Notes under the pieces: generated by a model
Told to the model about the DNA's origin: nothing
Database searches by the model: none
Seen by the model: the letters and a program-made list of their open reading frames with translations, nothing else
Position numbers and translations under genes: made by a program
Shown: positions 8,954 to 19,687 of the stretch, in pieces
Layout: each line of letters opens with the position of its first letter
How positions within the stretch are numbered: position 1 is the stretch's first letter
From: Euwallacea fornicatus
Taxonomy: Eukaryota; Arthropoda; Insecta; Coleoptera; Curculionidae
Assembly (NCBI RefSeq): GCF_040115645.1
Contig: NW_027096045.1
Coordinates: 496,001 to 560,000 of the forward strand
DNA length: 64,000 bases
Reading direction: 5' to 3'

Positions 8954-9267
8954 AGTTATATGGGGATGCTACCATAAGCCACCATACTAAAGAGACGCGG
9001 CCCAGACTTGCTGAGCTTGCAGAATCAAACAATAAAACCACATTGCGCTGGACCTTCGGGACTCACTCTGACAATCGATCGACAGTAATATTCAACTCAC
9101 GTTGATTTCATTGTAACTTACCAAAGCTCGTTCTACTGTATTGTTACCGTTATACTTAATAATTCTTGTTAGTGTTGTGTTAACTACAAGTTTATATTAA
9201 ATCATAAAATATAGTAATTGTTTAATTTTTTTTTAAAAAGTCTTCCGAGGAATACGGAAAGATAAGT
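8954..9267 (+). repeat. 3' LTR of A1
   Basis: This 314-bp copy shows no difference from the 5' LTR by eye, including the nine-T run. The AATAAA copy is at 9031-9036. LTR identity points to a recent insertion. Confidence 0.95.
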
Positions 9268-12200
9268 CATAATAAGGCCTTAAACGGCAAATCGTCAATT
9301 TGGCTCTAATAAAAGCGGCACTTTTTGGCCAAATCTTATGATTTGGCGTTATCTCGCCAACGCTACAACCAATTTTGTTCAAATCGTCTCCTTTTGGCAA
9401 AATAAGCATAATAAGGCCTTAAACGGCACATCGTCAATTTGGCTCTAATAGAAGCGGCACTTTTTGGCCAAATCGTACAATTTGGTGATATCTCGCAAAC
9501 GCTACAGCCAATTTTGTTCAAATCGTCTCCTTTTGGCAAAATAAGCATAATAAGGCCTTAAACGGCAAATCGTCAATTTGGCTCTAATAGAAGCGGCACT
9601 TTTTGGCCAAATCTTATGATTTGGCGTTATCTCGCCAACGCTACAACCAATTTTGTTCAAATCGTCTCCTTTTGGCAAAATAAGCATAATAAGGCCTTAA
9701 ACGGCACATCGTCAATTTGGCTCTAATAGAAGCGGCACTTTTTGGCCAAATCGTACAATTTGGTGATATCTCGCAAACGCTACAGCCAATTTTGTTCAAA
9801 TCGTCTCCTTTTGGCAAAATAAGCATAATAAGGCCTTAAACGGCAAATCGTCAATTTGGCTCTAATAGAAGCGGCACTTTTTGGCCAAATCTTATGATTT
9901 GGCGTTATCTCGCCAACGCTACAACCAATTTTGTTCAAATCGTCTCCTTTTGGCAAAATAAACATAATAAGGCCTTAAACGGCAAATCGTCAATTTGGCT
10001 CTAATAGAAGCGGCACTTTTTGGCCAAATCTTATGATTTGGCGTTATCTCGCCAACGCTACAGCCAATTTTGTTCAAATCGTCTCCTTTTGGCAAAATAA
10101 GCATAATAAGGCCTTAAACGGCAAATCGTCAATTTGGCTCTATTAGAAGCGGCACTTTTTGGCCAAATCGTACAATTTGGTGATATCTCACAAACGCTAC
10201 AGCCAATTTTGTTCAAATCGTCTCCTTTTGGCAAAATAAGCATAATAAGGCCTTAAACGGCAAATCGTCAATTTGGCTCTAATAGAACCGGCACTTTTTG
10301 GCCAAATCGTACAATTTGGTGATATCTCGCAAACGCTACAGCCAATTTTGTTCAAATCGTCTCCTTTTGGCAAAATAAGCATAATAAGGCCTTAAACGGC
10401 AAATCGTCAATTTGGCTCTAATAGAAGCGGCACTTTTTGGCCAAATCTTATGATTTGGCGTTATCTCGCCAACGCTACAACCAATTTTGTTCAAATCGTC
10501 TCCTTTTGGCAAAATAAGCATAATAAGGCCTTAAACGGCAAATCGTCCATTTGGCTCTAATAGAAGCGGCACTTTTTGGCCAAATCGTACAATTTGGCGA
10601 TATCTCGCAAACGCTACAACCAATTTTGTTCAAATCGTCTCCTTTTGGCAAAATAAGCATAATAAGGCCTTAAACGGTAAATCGTAAATTTGGCTCTAAT
10701 AGAAGCGGCACTTTTTGGCCAAATCTTATGATTTGGCGTTATCTCGCCAACGCTACAACCAATTTTGTTCAAATCGTCTCCTTTTGGCAAAATAAGCATA
10801 ATAAGGCCTTAAACGGCAAATCGTCAATTTGGCTCTAATAGAAGCGGCACTTTTTGGCCAAATCTTATGATTTGGCGATATCTCACAAACGGTACAACCA
10901 ATTTTGTTCAAATCGTCTCCTTTTGGCAAAATAAGCATAATAAGGCCTTAAACGGCAAATCGTCAATTTGGCTCTAATAGAAGCGGCACTTTTTGGCCAA
11001 ATCGTACAATTTGGCGATATCTCGCAAACGGTACAACCAATTTTGTTCAAATCGTCTCCTTTTGGCAAAATAAGCATAATAAGGCCTTAAACGGCAAATC
11101 GTCCATTTGGCTCTAATAGAAGCGGCACTTTTTGGCCAAATCTTATGATTTGGCGTTATCTCGCCAACGCTACAGCCAATTTTGTTCAAATCGTCTCCTT
11201 TTGGCAAAATAAGCATAATAAGGCCTTAAACGGCAAATCGTCAATTTGGCTCTAATAGAAGCGGCACTTTTTGGCCAAATCTTATGATTTGGCGTTATCT
11301 CGCCAACGCTACAGCCAATTTTGTTCAAATCGTCTCCTTTTGGCAAAATAAGCATAATAAGGCCTTAAACGGCAAATCGTCAATTTGGCTCTAATAGAAG
11401 CGGCACTTTTTGGCCAAATCTTATGATTTGGCGATATCTCACAAACGGTACAACCAATTTTGTTCAAATCGTCTCCTTTTGGCAAAATAAGCATAATAAG
11501 GCCTTAAACGGCAAATCGTCAATTTGGCTCTAATAGAAGCGGCACTTTTTGGCCAAATCGTACAATTTGGCGATATCTCGCAAACGGTACAACCAATTTT
11601 GTTCAAATCGTCTCCTTTTGGCAAAATAAGCATAATAAGGCCTTAAACGGCAAATCGTCCATTTGGCTCTAATAGAAGCGGCACTTTTTGGCCAAATCTT
11701 ATGATTTGGCGTTATCTCGCCAACGCTACAGCCAATTTTGTTCAAATCGTCTCCTTTTGGCAAAATAAGCATAATAAGGCCTTAAACGGCAAATCGTCAA
11801 TTTGGCTCTAATAGAAGCGGCACTTTTTGGCCAAATCTTATGATTTGGCGTTATCTCGCCAACGCTACAGCCAATTTTGTTCAAATCGTCTCCTTTTGGC
11901 AAAATAAGCATAATAAGGCCTTAAACGGCAAATCGTCAATTTGGCTCTAATAGAAGCGGCACTTCTTGGCCAAATCGTACAATTTGGTGATATCTCGCAA
12001 ACGCTACAGCCAATTTTGTTCAAATCGTCTCCTTTTGGCAAAATAAGCATAATAAGGCCTTAAACGGCAAATCGTCAATTTGGCTCTAATAGAAGCGGCA
12101 CTTTTTGGCCAAATCTTATGATTTGGCGATATCTCGCAAACGGTACAACCAATTTTGTTCAAATCGTCTCCTTTTGGCAAAATAAGCATAATAAGGCCTT

Positions 12201-14185
12201 AAACAGCAAATCGTCAATTTGGCTCTAATAGTAGCGGCACTTTTTGGCCAAATCGTACAATTTGGTGATATCTCGCAAACGCTACAGCCAATTTTGTTCA
12301 AATCGTCTCCTTTTGGCAAAATAAGCATAATAAGGCCTTAAACAGCAAATCGTCAATTTGGCTCTAATAGTAGCGGCACTTTTTGGCCAAATCTTATGAT
12401 TTGGCGTTATCTCGCCAACGCTACAGCCAATTTTGTTCAAATCGTCTCCTTTTGGCAAAATAAGCATAATAAGGCCTTAAACGGCAAATCGTCAATTTGG
12501 CTCTAATAGAAGCGGCACTTTTTGGCCAAATCTTATGATTTGGCGTTATCTCGCCAACGCTACAGCCAATTTTGTTCAAATCGTCTCCTTTTGGCAAAAT
12601 AAGCATAATAAGGCCTTAAACGGCAAATCGTCAATTTGGCTCTAATAGAAGCGGCACTTTTTGGCCAAATCGTACAATTTGGTGATATCTCGAAAACGCT
12701 ACAGCCAATTTTGTTCAAATCGTCTCCTTTTGGCAAAATAAGCATAATAAGGCCTTAAACGGCAAACCGTCAATTTGGCTCTAATAGAAGCGGCACTTTT
12801 TGGCCAAATCTTATGATTTGGCGATATCTCGCAAACGGTACAACCAATTTTGTTCAAATCGTCTCCTTTTGGCAAAATAAGCATAATAAGGCCTTAAACA
12901 GCAAATCGTCAATTTGGCTCTAATAGAAGCGGCACTTTTTGGCCAAATCTTATGATTTGGCGTTATCTCGCCAACGCTACAACCAATTTTGTTCAAATCG
13001 TCTCCTTTTGGCAAAATAAGCATAATAAGGCCTTAAACGGCACATCGTCAATTTGGCTCTAATAGAAGCGGCACTTTTTGGCCAAATCTTATGATTTGGC
13101 GTTATCTCGCCAACGCTACAGCCAATTTTGTTCAAATCGTCTCCTTTTGGCAAAATAAGCATAATAAGGCCTTAAACGGCAAATCGTCAATTTGGCTCTA
13201 TTAGAAGCGGCACTTTTTGGCCAAATCGTACAATTTGGTGATATCTCACAAACGCTACAGCCAATTTTGTTCAAATCGTCTCCTTTTGGCAAAATAAGCA
13301 TAATAAGGCCTTAAACGGCAAATCGTCAATTTGGCTCTAATAGAAGCGGCACTTTTTGGCCAAATCGTACAATTTGGTGATATCTCGCAAACGCTACAGC
13401 CAATTTTGTTCAAATCGTCTCCTTTTGGCAAAATAAGCATAATAAGGCCTTAAACGGCAAATCGTCAATTTGGCTCTAATAGAAGCGGCACTTTTTGGCC
13501 AAATCTTATGATTTGGCGTTATCTCGCCAACGCTACAACCAATTTTGTTCAAATCGTCTCCTTTTGGCAAAATAAGCATAATAAGGCCTTAAACGGCAAA
13601 TCGTCCATTTGGCTCTAATAGAAGCGGCACTTTTTGGCCAAATCGTACAATTTGGCGATATCTCGCAAACGCTACAACCAATTTTGTTCAAATCGTCTCC
13701 TTTTGGCAAAATAAGCATAATAAGGCCTTAAACGGTAAATCGTAAATTTGGCTCTAATAGAAGCGGCACTTTTTGGCCAAATCTTATGATTTGGCGTTAT
13801 CTCGCCAACGCTACAACCAATTTTGTTCAAATCGTCTCCTTTTGGCAAAATAAGCATAATAAGGCCTTAAACGGCAAATCGTCAATTTGGCTCTAATAGA
13901 AGCGGCACTTTTTGGCCAAATCTTATGATTTGGCGATATCTCACAAACGGTACAACCAATTTTGTTCAAATCGTCTCCTTTTGGCAAAATAAGCATAATA
14001 AGGCCTTAAACGGCAAATCGTCAATTTGGCTCTAATAGAAGCGGCACTTTTTGGCCAAATCGTACAATTTGGCGATATCTCGCAAACGGTACAACCAATT
14101 TTGTTCAAATCGTCTCCTTTTGGCAAAATAAGCATAATAAGGCCTTAAACGGCAAATCGTCCATTTGGCTCTAATAGAAGCGGCA
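9268..14185 (+). repeat. 139-bp satellite array 2
   Basis: About 35 monomers, same strand as array 1. The first monomer after A1 has the AATAAAAGC variant, and the series that follows matches array 3 from about 23725 onward monomer by monomer. Within the array, the run starting with the CTATTAGAAG variant near 10141 recurs near 13200, a shift of 22 monomers. A four-monomer block near 10974 is repeated near 11530. No genes are seen; the short minus-strand frames are repeat artefacts. Confidence 0.97.
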
Positions 14186-14392
14186 AGTTACCTATGGACC
14201 CTGACTATCCAACCAAGGGATTAAAACGCTGACTCAAGACCTTTTTAGATATAAATATAATTCCTGTGCATTAGAATTAGCTCAGTTCTAACTTAAGTCT
14301 GTATTAATAAAATTCATTTTTACCGATCGTTCGACTTGATTTTAATTAAATAAATTTTTTAAAATATATTTTCCAAATCAGAAAATATAACT
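14186..14392 (+). repeat. 5' LTR of B1
   Basis: This 207-bp LTR starts AGTTACCTAT and ends AAAATATAACT. The ends AGTTA/TAACT form a perfect 5-bp inverted repeat. It contains a TATA box, an initiator and AATAAA at 14306-14311, so U3, R and U5 can be placed roughly. Confidence 0.95.
14250..14287 (+). promoter_or_regulatory. Core promoter of B1 (TATA box plus initiator)
   Basis: TATAAATA lies at 14250-14257 and TCAGTT, a match to the Drosophila initiator, at 14282-14287. With the A at 14284 as +1, the TATA box starts at about -34. The polyadenylation signal AATAAA follows at +23, giving a short R region. The 3' LTR carries the same set at 21451-21488. Confidence 0.7.
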
Positions 14393-14409
14393 GGCGCAGT
14401 CGGTGACGG
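14392..14409 (+). other. Primer-binding site of B1 (tRNA-Ser type)
   Basis: It reads TGGCGCAGTCGGT followed by GACGG and overlaps the last T of the LTR. The first 13 nt are complementary to the tRNA-Ser 3' end; the rest departs from the A2 site. Confidence 0.8.
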
Positions 14410-14557
14410 ATAATCCAACGGGCTCGTGAGAGAAATTAGTGCTTCACGAACTAACCTGAAGATATCCGGTACGAGTCTACGAAGAGAAGAATACAAGAAT
14501 CCGAAGAAAAGCAGCCTTGACCAGACCCAAATAGCTGACCAGGCGTTGCTACAGAGA

Positions 14558-14586
14558 ATGCTAAAAGAAGTGATCCTTGTACTGGG
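14558..14586 (+). CDS. env: env exon 1 of B1; uORF when unspliced
   Basis: ATG at 14558 opens a 29-nt exon that ends at the donor GTAAGT (14587-14592), the same length and phase as in A1 although the sequence differs. The codons encode a short, mainly hydrophobic start. In unspliced RNA the frame stops at TAA 14588-14590 inside the donor. Joining to 19688 continues the env frame without a stop. Confidence 0.8.
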
Positions 14587-14624
14587 GTAAGTACAATTGG
14601 GTTATGTAGATATTACATATTTTC

Positions 14625-15914
14625 ATGTCAAATATAGAAGAGCTATTAGATTCTATAGCCACTTTAAAAATTAGTGAACCTTCTATTGATCCTATTTCAC
14701 GAAACTTAGAAAGTAAAGGAATTAATCAAAACAAAATGACTGAATTTAAACTTGAATATTTGAACTGCATTCCACAATTCGATGGTAGTCCGAACGATCT
14801 GGGTAGATATCTGAGTGTATGTCAATCGGTAATAGATACATTTTATGTAGCGCAGCAACCGAACAGTTTCCAAAACGTGTACTTATTGAATTGTATCATT
14901 GGGAAACTTACGGGAAATGCCAAATTAGTATTAGGAACTCAGAACGTAAAAACATGGGAAGAATTAAAAACAATACTTAATAGACATTTCGCGGATCAAA
15001 GGGATGAGGCATGTTTAAATCGAGATTTGGTAATGATGAGACAACAAAATAACGAACATCCGGAACAATTTTACGACAGAATTCTTCACATATTAAATTT
15101 ATTATGTTCATATACAAATACACATGAAACAACTGAACAAGGAAGAGCATTAAAAAAAAATCTCTATAATGAATTGGCTTTAAAGACATTTTTATCAGGG
15201 CTTAAGGAACCATTGGGTACGAACATTAGGTGTATGAGACCAGTTGATCTCCCGCAAGCACTCCAATTTGTAAACGAAGAAAGTAATATCCATTACTTGC
15301 GTTCTTACAATAATACGCTAAGACCAAACAACAGACAATTTAATCAACCATCAAGAATGAGGTCGCAACCTAATATTCGTAATGACCAATTCCCAAGGCC
15401 CAGCTACAATTCTTTTAATCCTCAAGGAGGCTTCCAGAGATCGAACCACAACTCTTTCAATCAAACAAGATATTTTCAGCCGAACTTTCAAAATAATTCG
15501 ACATTCAATAATAGACCGCCTACCAATGTGTTTAGGCCAAATCAAAATAAACCGTTGCCTAATCCAACCCCGATGAGCATGTCCACCAGGCGTACTGGCA
15601 GGACATTCCAATCCAATAATAACAATTTCAATAATTCTAATAATTATCAAACCAGGAACCATTTTAATAATCAAAGCCAAAATCCTAACTTTACATTCGA
15701 AGAATTGTATAATGTAGACACTTCTCATGAACAAAGTAATATTGCTGATTCAGGAGTAGCATGTGAAACAACGACCCGGCATGCCCGGATGCAACATGAT
15801 CCGTGCGATTCAGAGTACGTGACAAACAACATGAATGATGACACAGCGTGCAGGTGTTTATCATCCAGCAATGCAAATTTTCTGGGAACCGGCCTGCGAA
15901 ACGATGTCACCTAG
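14625..15914 (+). CDS. gag: Gag polyprotein of B1
   Basis: This 429-residue protein aligns along its whole length with the A1 Gag by eye. The capsid-like blocks FDGSPNDLGRYL, CIIGKLTGNAKLVLGTQ and FADQRDEACLN are kept. The C-terminal third is Asn/Arg/Gln/Phe-rich and contains PTPMSMSTRRTG. There is no CCHC knuckle. The start is the first ATG of the frame, 38 bases beyond the env splice donor. Its 3' end overlaps pol, with a canonical slippery heptamer at 15875. Confidence 0.95.
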   Translation: MSNIEELLDSIATLKISEPSIDPISRNLESKGINQNKMTEFKLEYLNCIPQFDGSPNDLGRYLSVCQSVIDTFYVAQQPNSFQNVYLLNCIIGKLTGNAKLVLGTQNVKTWEELKTILNRHFADQRDEACLNRDLVMMRQQNNEHPEQFYDRILHILNLLCSYTNTHETTEQGRALKKNLYNELALKTFLSGLKEPLGTNIRCMRPVDLPQALQFVNEESNIHYLRSYNNTLRPNNRQFNQPSRMRSQPNIRNDQFPRPSYNSFNPQGGFQRSNHNSFNQTRYFQPNFQNNSTFNNRPPTNVFRPNQNKPLPNPTPMSMSTRRTGRTFQSNNNNFNNSNNYQTRNHFNNQSQNPNFTFEELYNVDTSHEQSNIADSGVACETTTRHARMQHDPCDSEYVTNNMNDDTACRCLSSSNANFLGTGLRNDVT

Positions 15915-18900
15915 AACCTGAAACCATAATGTTAAACACTAATAGTACAGGCGAACTTTCATACATCATTTTCCCAGAACAAAATTTAAAACTTCTAATA
16001 GATAGTGGGTCAACCAAGTCATTTATAAATCCGGAAAAAGCAAATAAATACTTTTCTACATTTGTAAAAGAAGACCCGTTCATAGTGTCAACTGTTTTTC
16101 AGAGTTCAGCACACAAGTATAGCGTAACTATTCCGACTCCTCAAATGTTTAAATTAAAAAAGAATCATAGAATGAAATTCTACTTATTTAATTTCCATGA
16201 CAAATTCGATGGATTAATTGGGATAGACAATCTTAAAATTTTACAAGCCAAATTAGATTACGAAAAAGGGTACTTGTGCACACCCTATATGAGTATTAAG
16301 CTATGTTTTCAAGAATCTCAACCAAACATAAATAATGTGATTGTCTCAGCCCGAACCGAACAAGTAATAGAAATTAAGACCAGTTTACGTAATGGTGATG
16401 TAATATTACCTTACCAAAAAATACAAGATCTTGAAATCCCGAATTGTGTTATAAAAGCAAAAAATGGTCGAGCATTGACAACCATACTGAATAAATCCGA
16501 TAAAGATAGGATATTGAACGTTTCTAAACCATTTGAAGTAGAAGAATACGATGAAAATGAGAACATTAACCCCGAGACATATTTGGAATTAAACCATATA
16601 CATCACGAACAGGAAAAATTTGATAACTCCAACATACGTACAGAACACTTGAATTCCGAGGAAAAACAAAGAATACTGGACTTATGTACAGAATACAAAG
16701 AGATATTTTACAGAGAGGGAATGCCTTTGACATTCACCAGTCAAATCAAGCATAGAATTAAGACGACAGATGAATTGCCTGTATATGCTAAAACCTATCG
16801 CTATCCGTTCATTCACAAGACGGAGGTTCAAAAACAAATAAACCAGATGTTAAATCAAGGAATAATTAAACCAAGCGATTCACCGTGGTCTGCACCAATT
16901 TGGATAGTACCTAAAAAGAAAGACGCCTCCGGAAAACAAAAGTGGAGGGTTTGCGTAGACTTTAGAAAACTTAATGAGAAGACTATAGATGATAAATACC
17001 CTTTACCTAATATTACTGATTTACTAGATAAACTCGGCAAATGCCAATACTTCACCACGCTTGATCTGGCAAGTGGATTTCACCAGATAGAGATGGAGAA
17101 GAATGATATGAAAAAGACGGCATTCAGCACAGAACAGGGACATTTTGAATATACCAGGATGCCCTTCGGATTAAAAAATGCTCCAGCTACATTCCAGAAA
17201 GTAATGGATAATATCCTGAGGGGCATTCAAAACGAAAAATGCCTTGTGTATCTTGACGATATTATCGTCTTCTCAACTTCTTTACAGGAACACATAGAAA
17301 GACTAAGAGCGGTATTTGATAGATTAAAACAAGCTAACCTGAAAATACAATTGGATAAAAGCGAATTTTTAAGGAAGGAAGTGGCATATCTGGGACATGT
17401 CGTGACACCCGATGGAGTAAAACCAAACCCAGACAAGATAAAGGCAATTAAAAACTACCCAATACCTAGAACTACGAAGGAAATTAAAGGATTCCTGGGT
17501 CTTTTAGGATATTATAGGAAATTTATAAATAACTTTGCGGGATTAACGAAACCCTTAACGAAGTGTTTAAAAAAGAAAGCTAAGATTGTACATAATCAGG
17601 AATTTCTACATTGTTTTGAAAATTGTAAAAACGTGCTAATCAACGAACCTATATTAAAATACCCAGATTTTGACAAACCCTTTAATGTAACCTGTGATGC
17701 TAGCAATGTGGCATTAGGAGCGGTATTATCACAAGGACCGATTGGACAAGACCTGCCCATCGCTTACGCATCCAGGACATTGAATGAGTCTGAACAAAAA
17801 TACTCAACTATAGAGAAAGAATGTTTATGCCTTGTCTGGGCCACAAAGTACTTTAGACCATATTTGTTCGGGAGAAAATTCAAAATAGTGACAGACCATA
17901 AACCATTACAATGGCTTTTTAATCTAAAAGATCCTTCATCTAAATTACTAAGGTGGAGGATCAGACTAGAAGAATTTGATTATGATATTATATACAAGAA
18001 GGGAAAATCAAACACAAATGCTGACGCGTTAAGCAGAATAGAAATCCACACTAAAGAAACAGACGGATTCTCCGAGCTTGTTAAATACATGGATGACTTT
18101 AACAAGTCACTGCAAGAAGAAAAGAATAACGAAGCAGGACCCTCGACGGACCAATTATCTATGATCGCAAATCCAGATTTAGAGCGGAAAGAAATTCTTA
18201 ACGAAGAAGAAACAAATGAAGCTGAAATGGAAACAATACATACAAATGAAGATCAAGACCCAATTGTGGGAGTACCGATCATAGAAGCAGCAGTAAATTT
18301 TGGTGCTAATCAGATAATAATATCTAGGGTATTCCACTCGCCGGCGCAACCTAAATTGATCACTCTTTTTGGAAAAAAACGCCGATACATCTTGCAAGTT
18401 TCTCAAGATAATGCAGAATACGACATCATGAAATTTATTAATGAAAACGTGGACCCAATGAAACTATACTCCATTTATTTCGAAGACCCCGATATGTACC
18501 CAGAATTTTGTGAAATAATAAGAAAAAATTTCAAATGGCCATCTTTGAAACTTCGAAAATGTACGATTAAATTAGTAGATGTAGTCGACGAGGACGAAAC
18601 ACAAGAAGTCATTAAAGCTTATCACGAAGGGAAAACAAATCACAGAGGGATTGAAGAGACGGAACAAAGAATTAAAACCAAATACTACTGGCCAAACTTA
18701 AAATTAAGTATACAAAGTTACGTTAACCAATGTGAAATTTGCCAACGGAGCAAATATGAAAGGAATCCAGTAAAGATGGAACTCAACATAACCCCCACGG
18801 CAAGTAAACCTTTTGAAATAATACATTTGGATACATACACCGCAGAGAAACAAAAATTTTTAACAATAATAGACAGCTTTTCAAAGTATGCTCAAATATA

Positions 18901-19621
18901 TCCATTAAATTCACTAAATGCAGTAGAAATAGCAGATAACCTAATCCTATTTTTTACTCATCACGGCATTCCAAAACAGATAATAACGGATAACGGAACC
19001 GAATTTAAGAACACGGTGGTAACAGAATTATTACAAACTCATAAGGTAAAAGTACACTTTTGTTCACCAGACCACCCACAGTCGAATGGCATGATCGAAA
19101 GGTTGCATTCCACACTATCTGAACACATCAGGCTCTTGAATAATCAAGGACAAGAAAAGGTACCCGTGGCCAAAAAACTAAAATATGCTTTGTTAGCCTA
19201 TAACTATACAACACATTCGTCTACCAATCTCAAACCAATGGACATTATTAGCGGGCATATGAGCAGTGAAGATCCTTTCGATGTAGATATTAACAGAGAA
19301 CTTGTGACTGACTACGTTAATGACCACCGGGAGCGTACAAGAATTCTTTATTCAAAGGTGAATGAATTCCAGACAAATTTGAAGCAAAAAATTGCCGAAA
19401 AACGTAACGAAGACAAAGACCAACCCACCTTATTTAAAGAAAACGAACAGGTGTACGTTAAGAAAAAGGAAAGAGACAAATTAAGTGATCCATTTAACAA
19501 ACCAACAAGAATAGAATCAATCGATCAGGCTAGAAAAACGGTACGAATAACTGACGGGAAAAAAGTACACATGAGCAATTTAAAACGCCCCTTACGAAAG
19601 AGGTACAGCATTAATAAATAA
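15842..19621 (+). CDS. pol: Pol polyprotein of B1 (PR-RT-RNase H-IN), expressed by -1 frameshift
   Basis: The frame opens at 15842 and would be entered at about 15881. Protease DSGS is at 16001-16012. Reverse transcriptase has LDLASGFHQIEM, MPFGLKNAPATFQ and YLDD at 17249-17260. RNase H has CDASNVALGAVLSQ, YSTIEKE and TDHKPL. Integrase has the zinc finger (AYHEGKTNH, then CEIC) and a DD35E core with Asp at 18830, Asp at 18989 and Glu at 19097. The C-terminal region contains a GPF/Y-like LSDPFNKPTRI stretch and ends shortly after HMSNLKRP. Identity to the A1 Pol is high in RT and integrase and lower in the linker after RNase H, which is acidic in both. All catalytic residues are present and there is no internal stop. 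Confidence 0.95.
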   Translation, partial: HSVQVFIIQQCKFSGNRPAKRCHLEPETIMLNTNSTGELSYIIFPEQNLKLLIDSGSTKSFINPEKANKYFSTFVKEDPFIVSTVFQSSAHKYSVTIPTPQMFKLKKNHRMKFYLFNFHDKFDGLIGIDNLKILQAKLDYEKGYLCTPYMSIKLCFQESQPNINNVIVSARTEQVIEIKTSLRNGDVILPYQKIQDLEIPNCVIKAKNGRALTTILNKSDKDRILNVSKPFEVEEYDENENINPETYLELNHIHHEQEKFDNSNIRTEHLNSEEKQRILDLCTEYKEIFYREGMPLTFTSQIKHRIKTTDELPVYAKTYRYPFIHKTEVQKQINQMLNQGIIKPSDSPWSAPIWIVPKKKDASGKQKWRVCVDFRKLNEKTIDDKYPLPNITDLLDKLGKCQYFTTLDLASGFHQIEMEKNDMKKTAFSTEQGHFEYTRMPFGLKNAPATFQKVMDNILRGIQNEKCLVYLDDIIVFSTSLQEHIERLRAVFDRLKQANLKIQLDKSEFLRKEVAYLGHVVTPDGVKPNPDKIKAIKNYPIPRTTKEIKGFLGLLGYYRKFINNFAGLTKPLTKCLKKKAKIVHNQEFLHCFENCKNVLINEPILKYPDFDKPFNVTCDASNVALGAVLSQGPIGQDLPIAYASRTLNESEQKYSTIEKECLCLVWATKYFRPYLFGRKFKIVTDHKPLQWLFNLKDPSSKLLRWRIRLEEFDYDIIYKKGKSNTNADALSRIEIHTKETDGFSELVKYMDDFNKSLQEEKNNEAGPSTDQLSMIANPDLERKEILNEEETNEAEMETIHTNEDQDPIVGVPIIEAAVNFGANQIIISRVFHSPAQPKLITLFGKKRRYILQVSQDNAEYDIMKFINENVDPMKLYSIYFEDPDMYPEFCEIIRKNFKWPSLKLRKCTIKLVDVVDEDETQEVIKAYHEGKTNHRGIEETEQRIKTKYYWPNLKLSIQSYVNQCEICQRSKYERNPVKMELNITPTASKPFEIIHLDTYTAEKQKFLTIIDSFSKYAQIYPLNSLNAVEIADNLILFFTHHGIPKQIITDNGTEFKNTVVTELLQTHKVKVHFCSPDHPQSNGMIERLHSTLSEHIRLLNNQGQEKVPVAKKLKYALLAYNYTTHSSTNLKPMDIISGHMSSEDPFDVDINRELVTDYVNDHRERTRILYSKVNEFQTNLKQKIAEKRNEDKDQPTLFKENEQVYVKKKERDKLSDPFNKPTRIESIDQARKTVRITDGKKVHMSNLKRPLRKRYSINK
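15875..15881 (+). promoter_or_regulatory. -1 frameshift slippery site of B1 (A AAT TTT)
   Basis: In the gag frame it reads A AAT TTT C, a perfect X XXY YYZ heptamer. The pol frame opens at 15842 (TGA at 15839-15841) and gag ends at 15914, so the heptamer lies within the only possible window. Slippage by -1 enters pol. Confidence 0.85.
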
Positions 19622-19669
19622 TAAGAAGAATTTTCCTAGTTAAGGCATATGTAAATATATTAACCACAA

Positions 19670-19687
19670 CAATTAATTTTATTTCAG
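19670..19687 (+). other. Splice acceptor for B1 env mRNA
   Basis: A T-rich tract followed by TTTATTTCAG ending at 19687 is a strong 3' splice site. It lies just after the pol stop and joins in phase with the 29-nt leader exon. Confidence 0.78.

Larger units (their letters stand above)
1651..9267 (+). mobile_element. Full-length errantivirus-like LTR retrotransposon A1
   Basis: The element is 7617 bp, bounded by two 314-bp LTRs that I could not tell apart by eye. It is flanked by a 4-bp target duplication CATA (1647-1650 and 9268-9271). Removing the element and one CATA restores an uninterrupted satellite monomer, which fixes both ends. It carries a tRNA-Ser-type primer-binding site, gag, pol and env in that order, and a purine tract before the 3' LTR. 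Env, the domain order PR-RT-RH-IN, AGT-starting LTRs and a Gag without CCHC zinc knuckles place it in the errantivirus (17.6/297-like) group of Ty3/gypsy elements. All frames are open, so it may be competent. The exact named family was not recognised. Confidence 0.96.
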
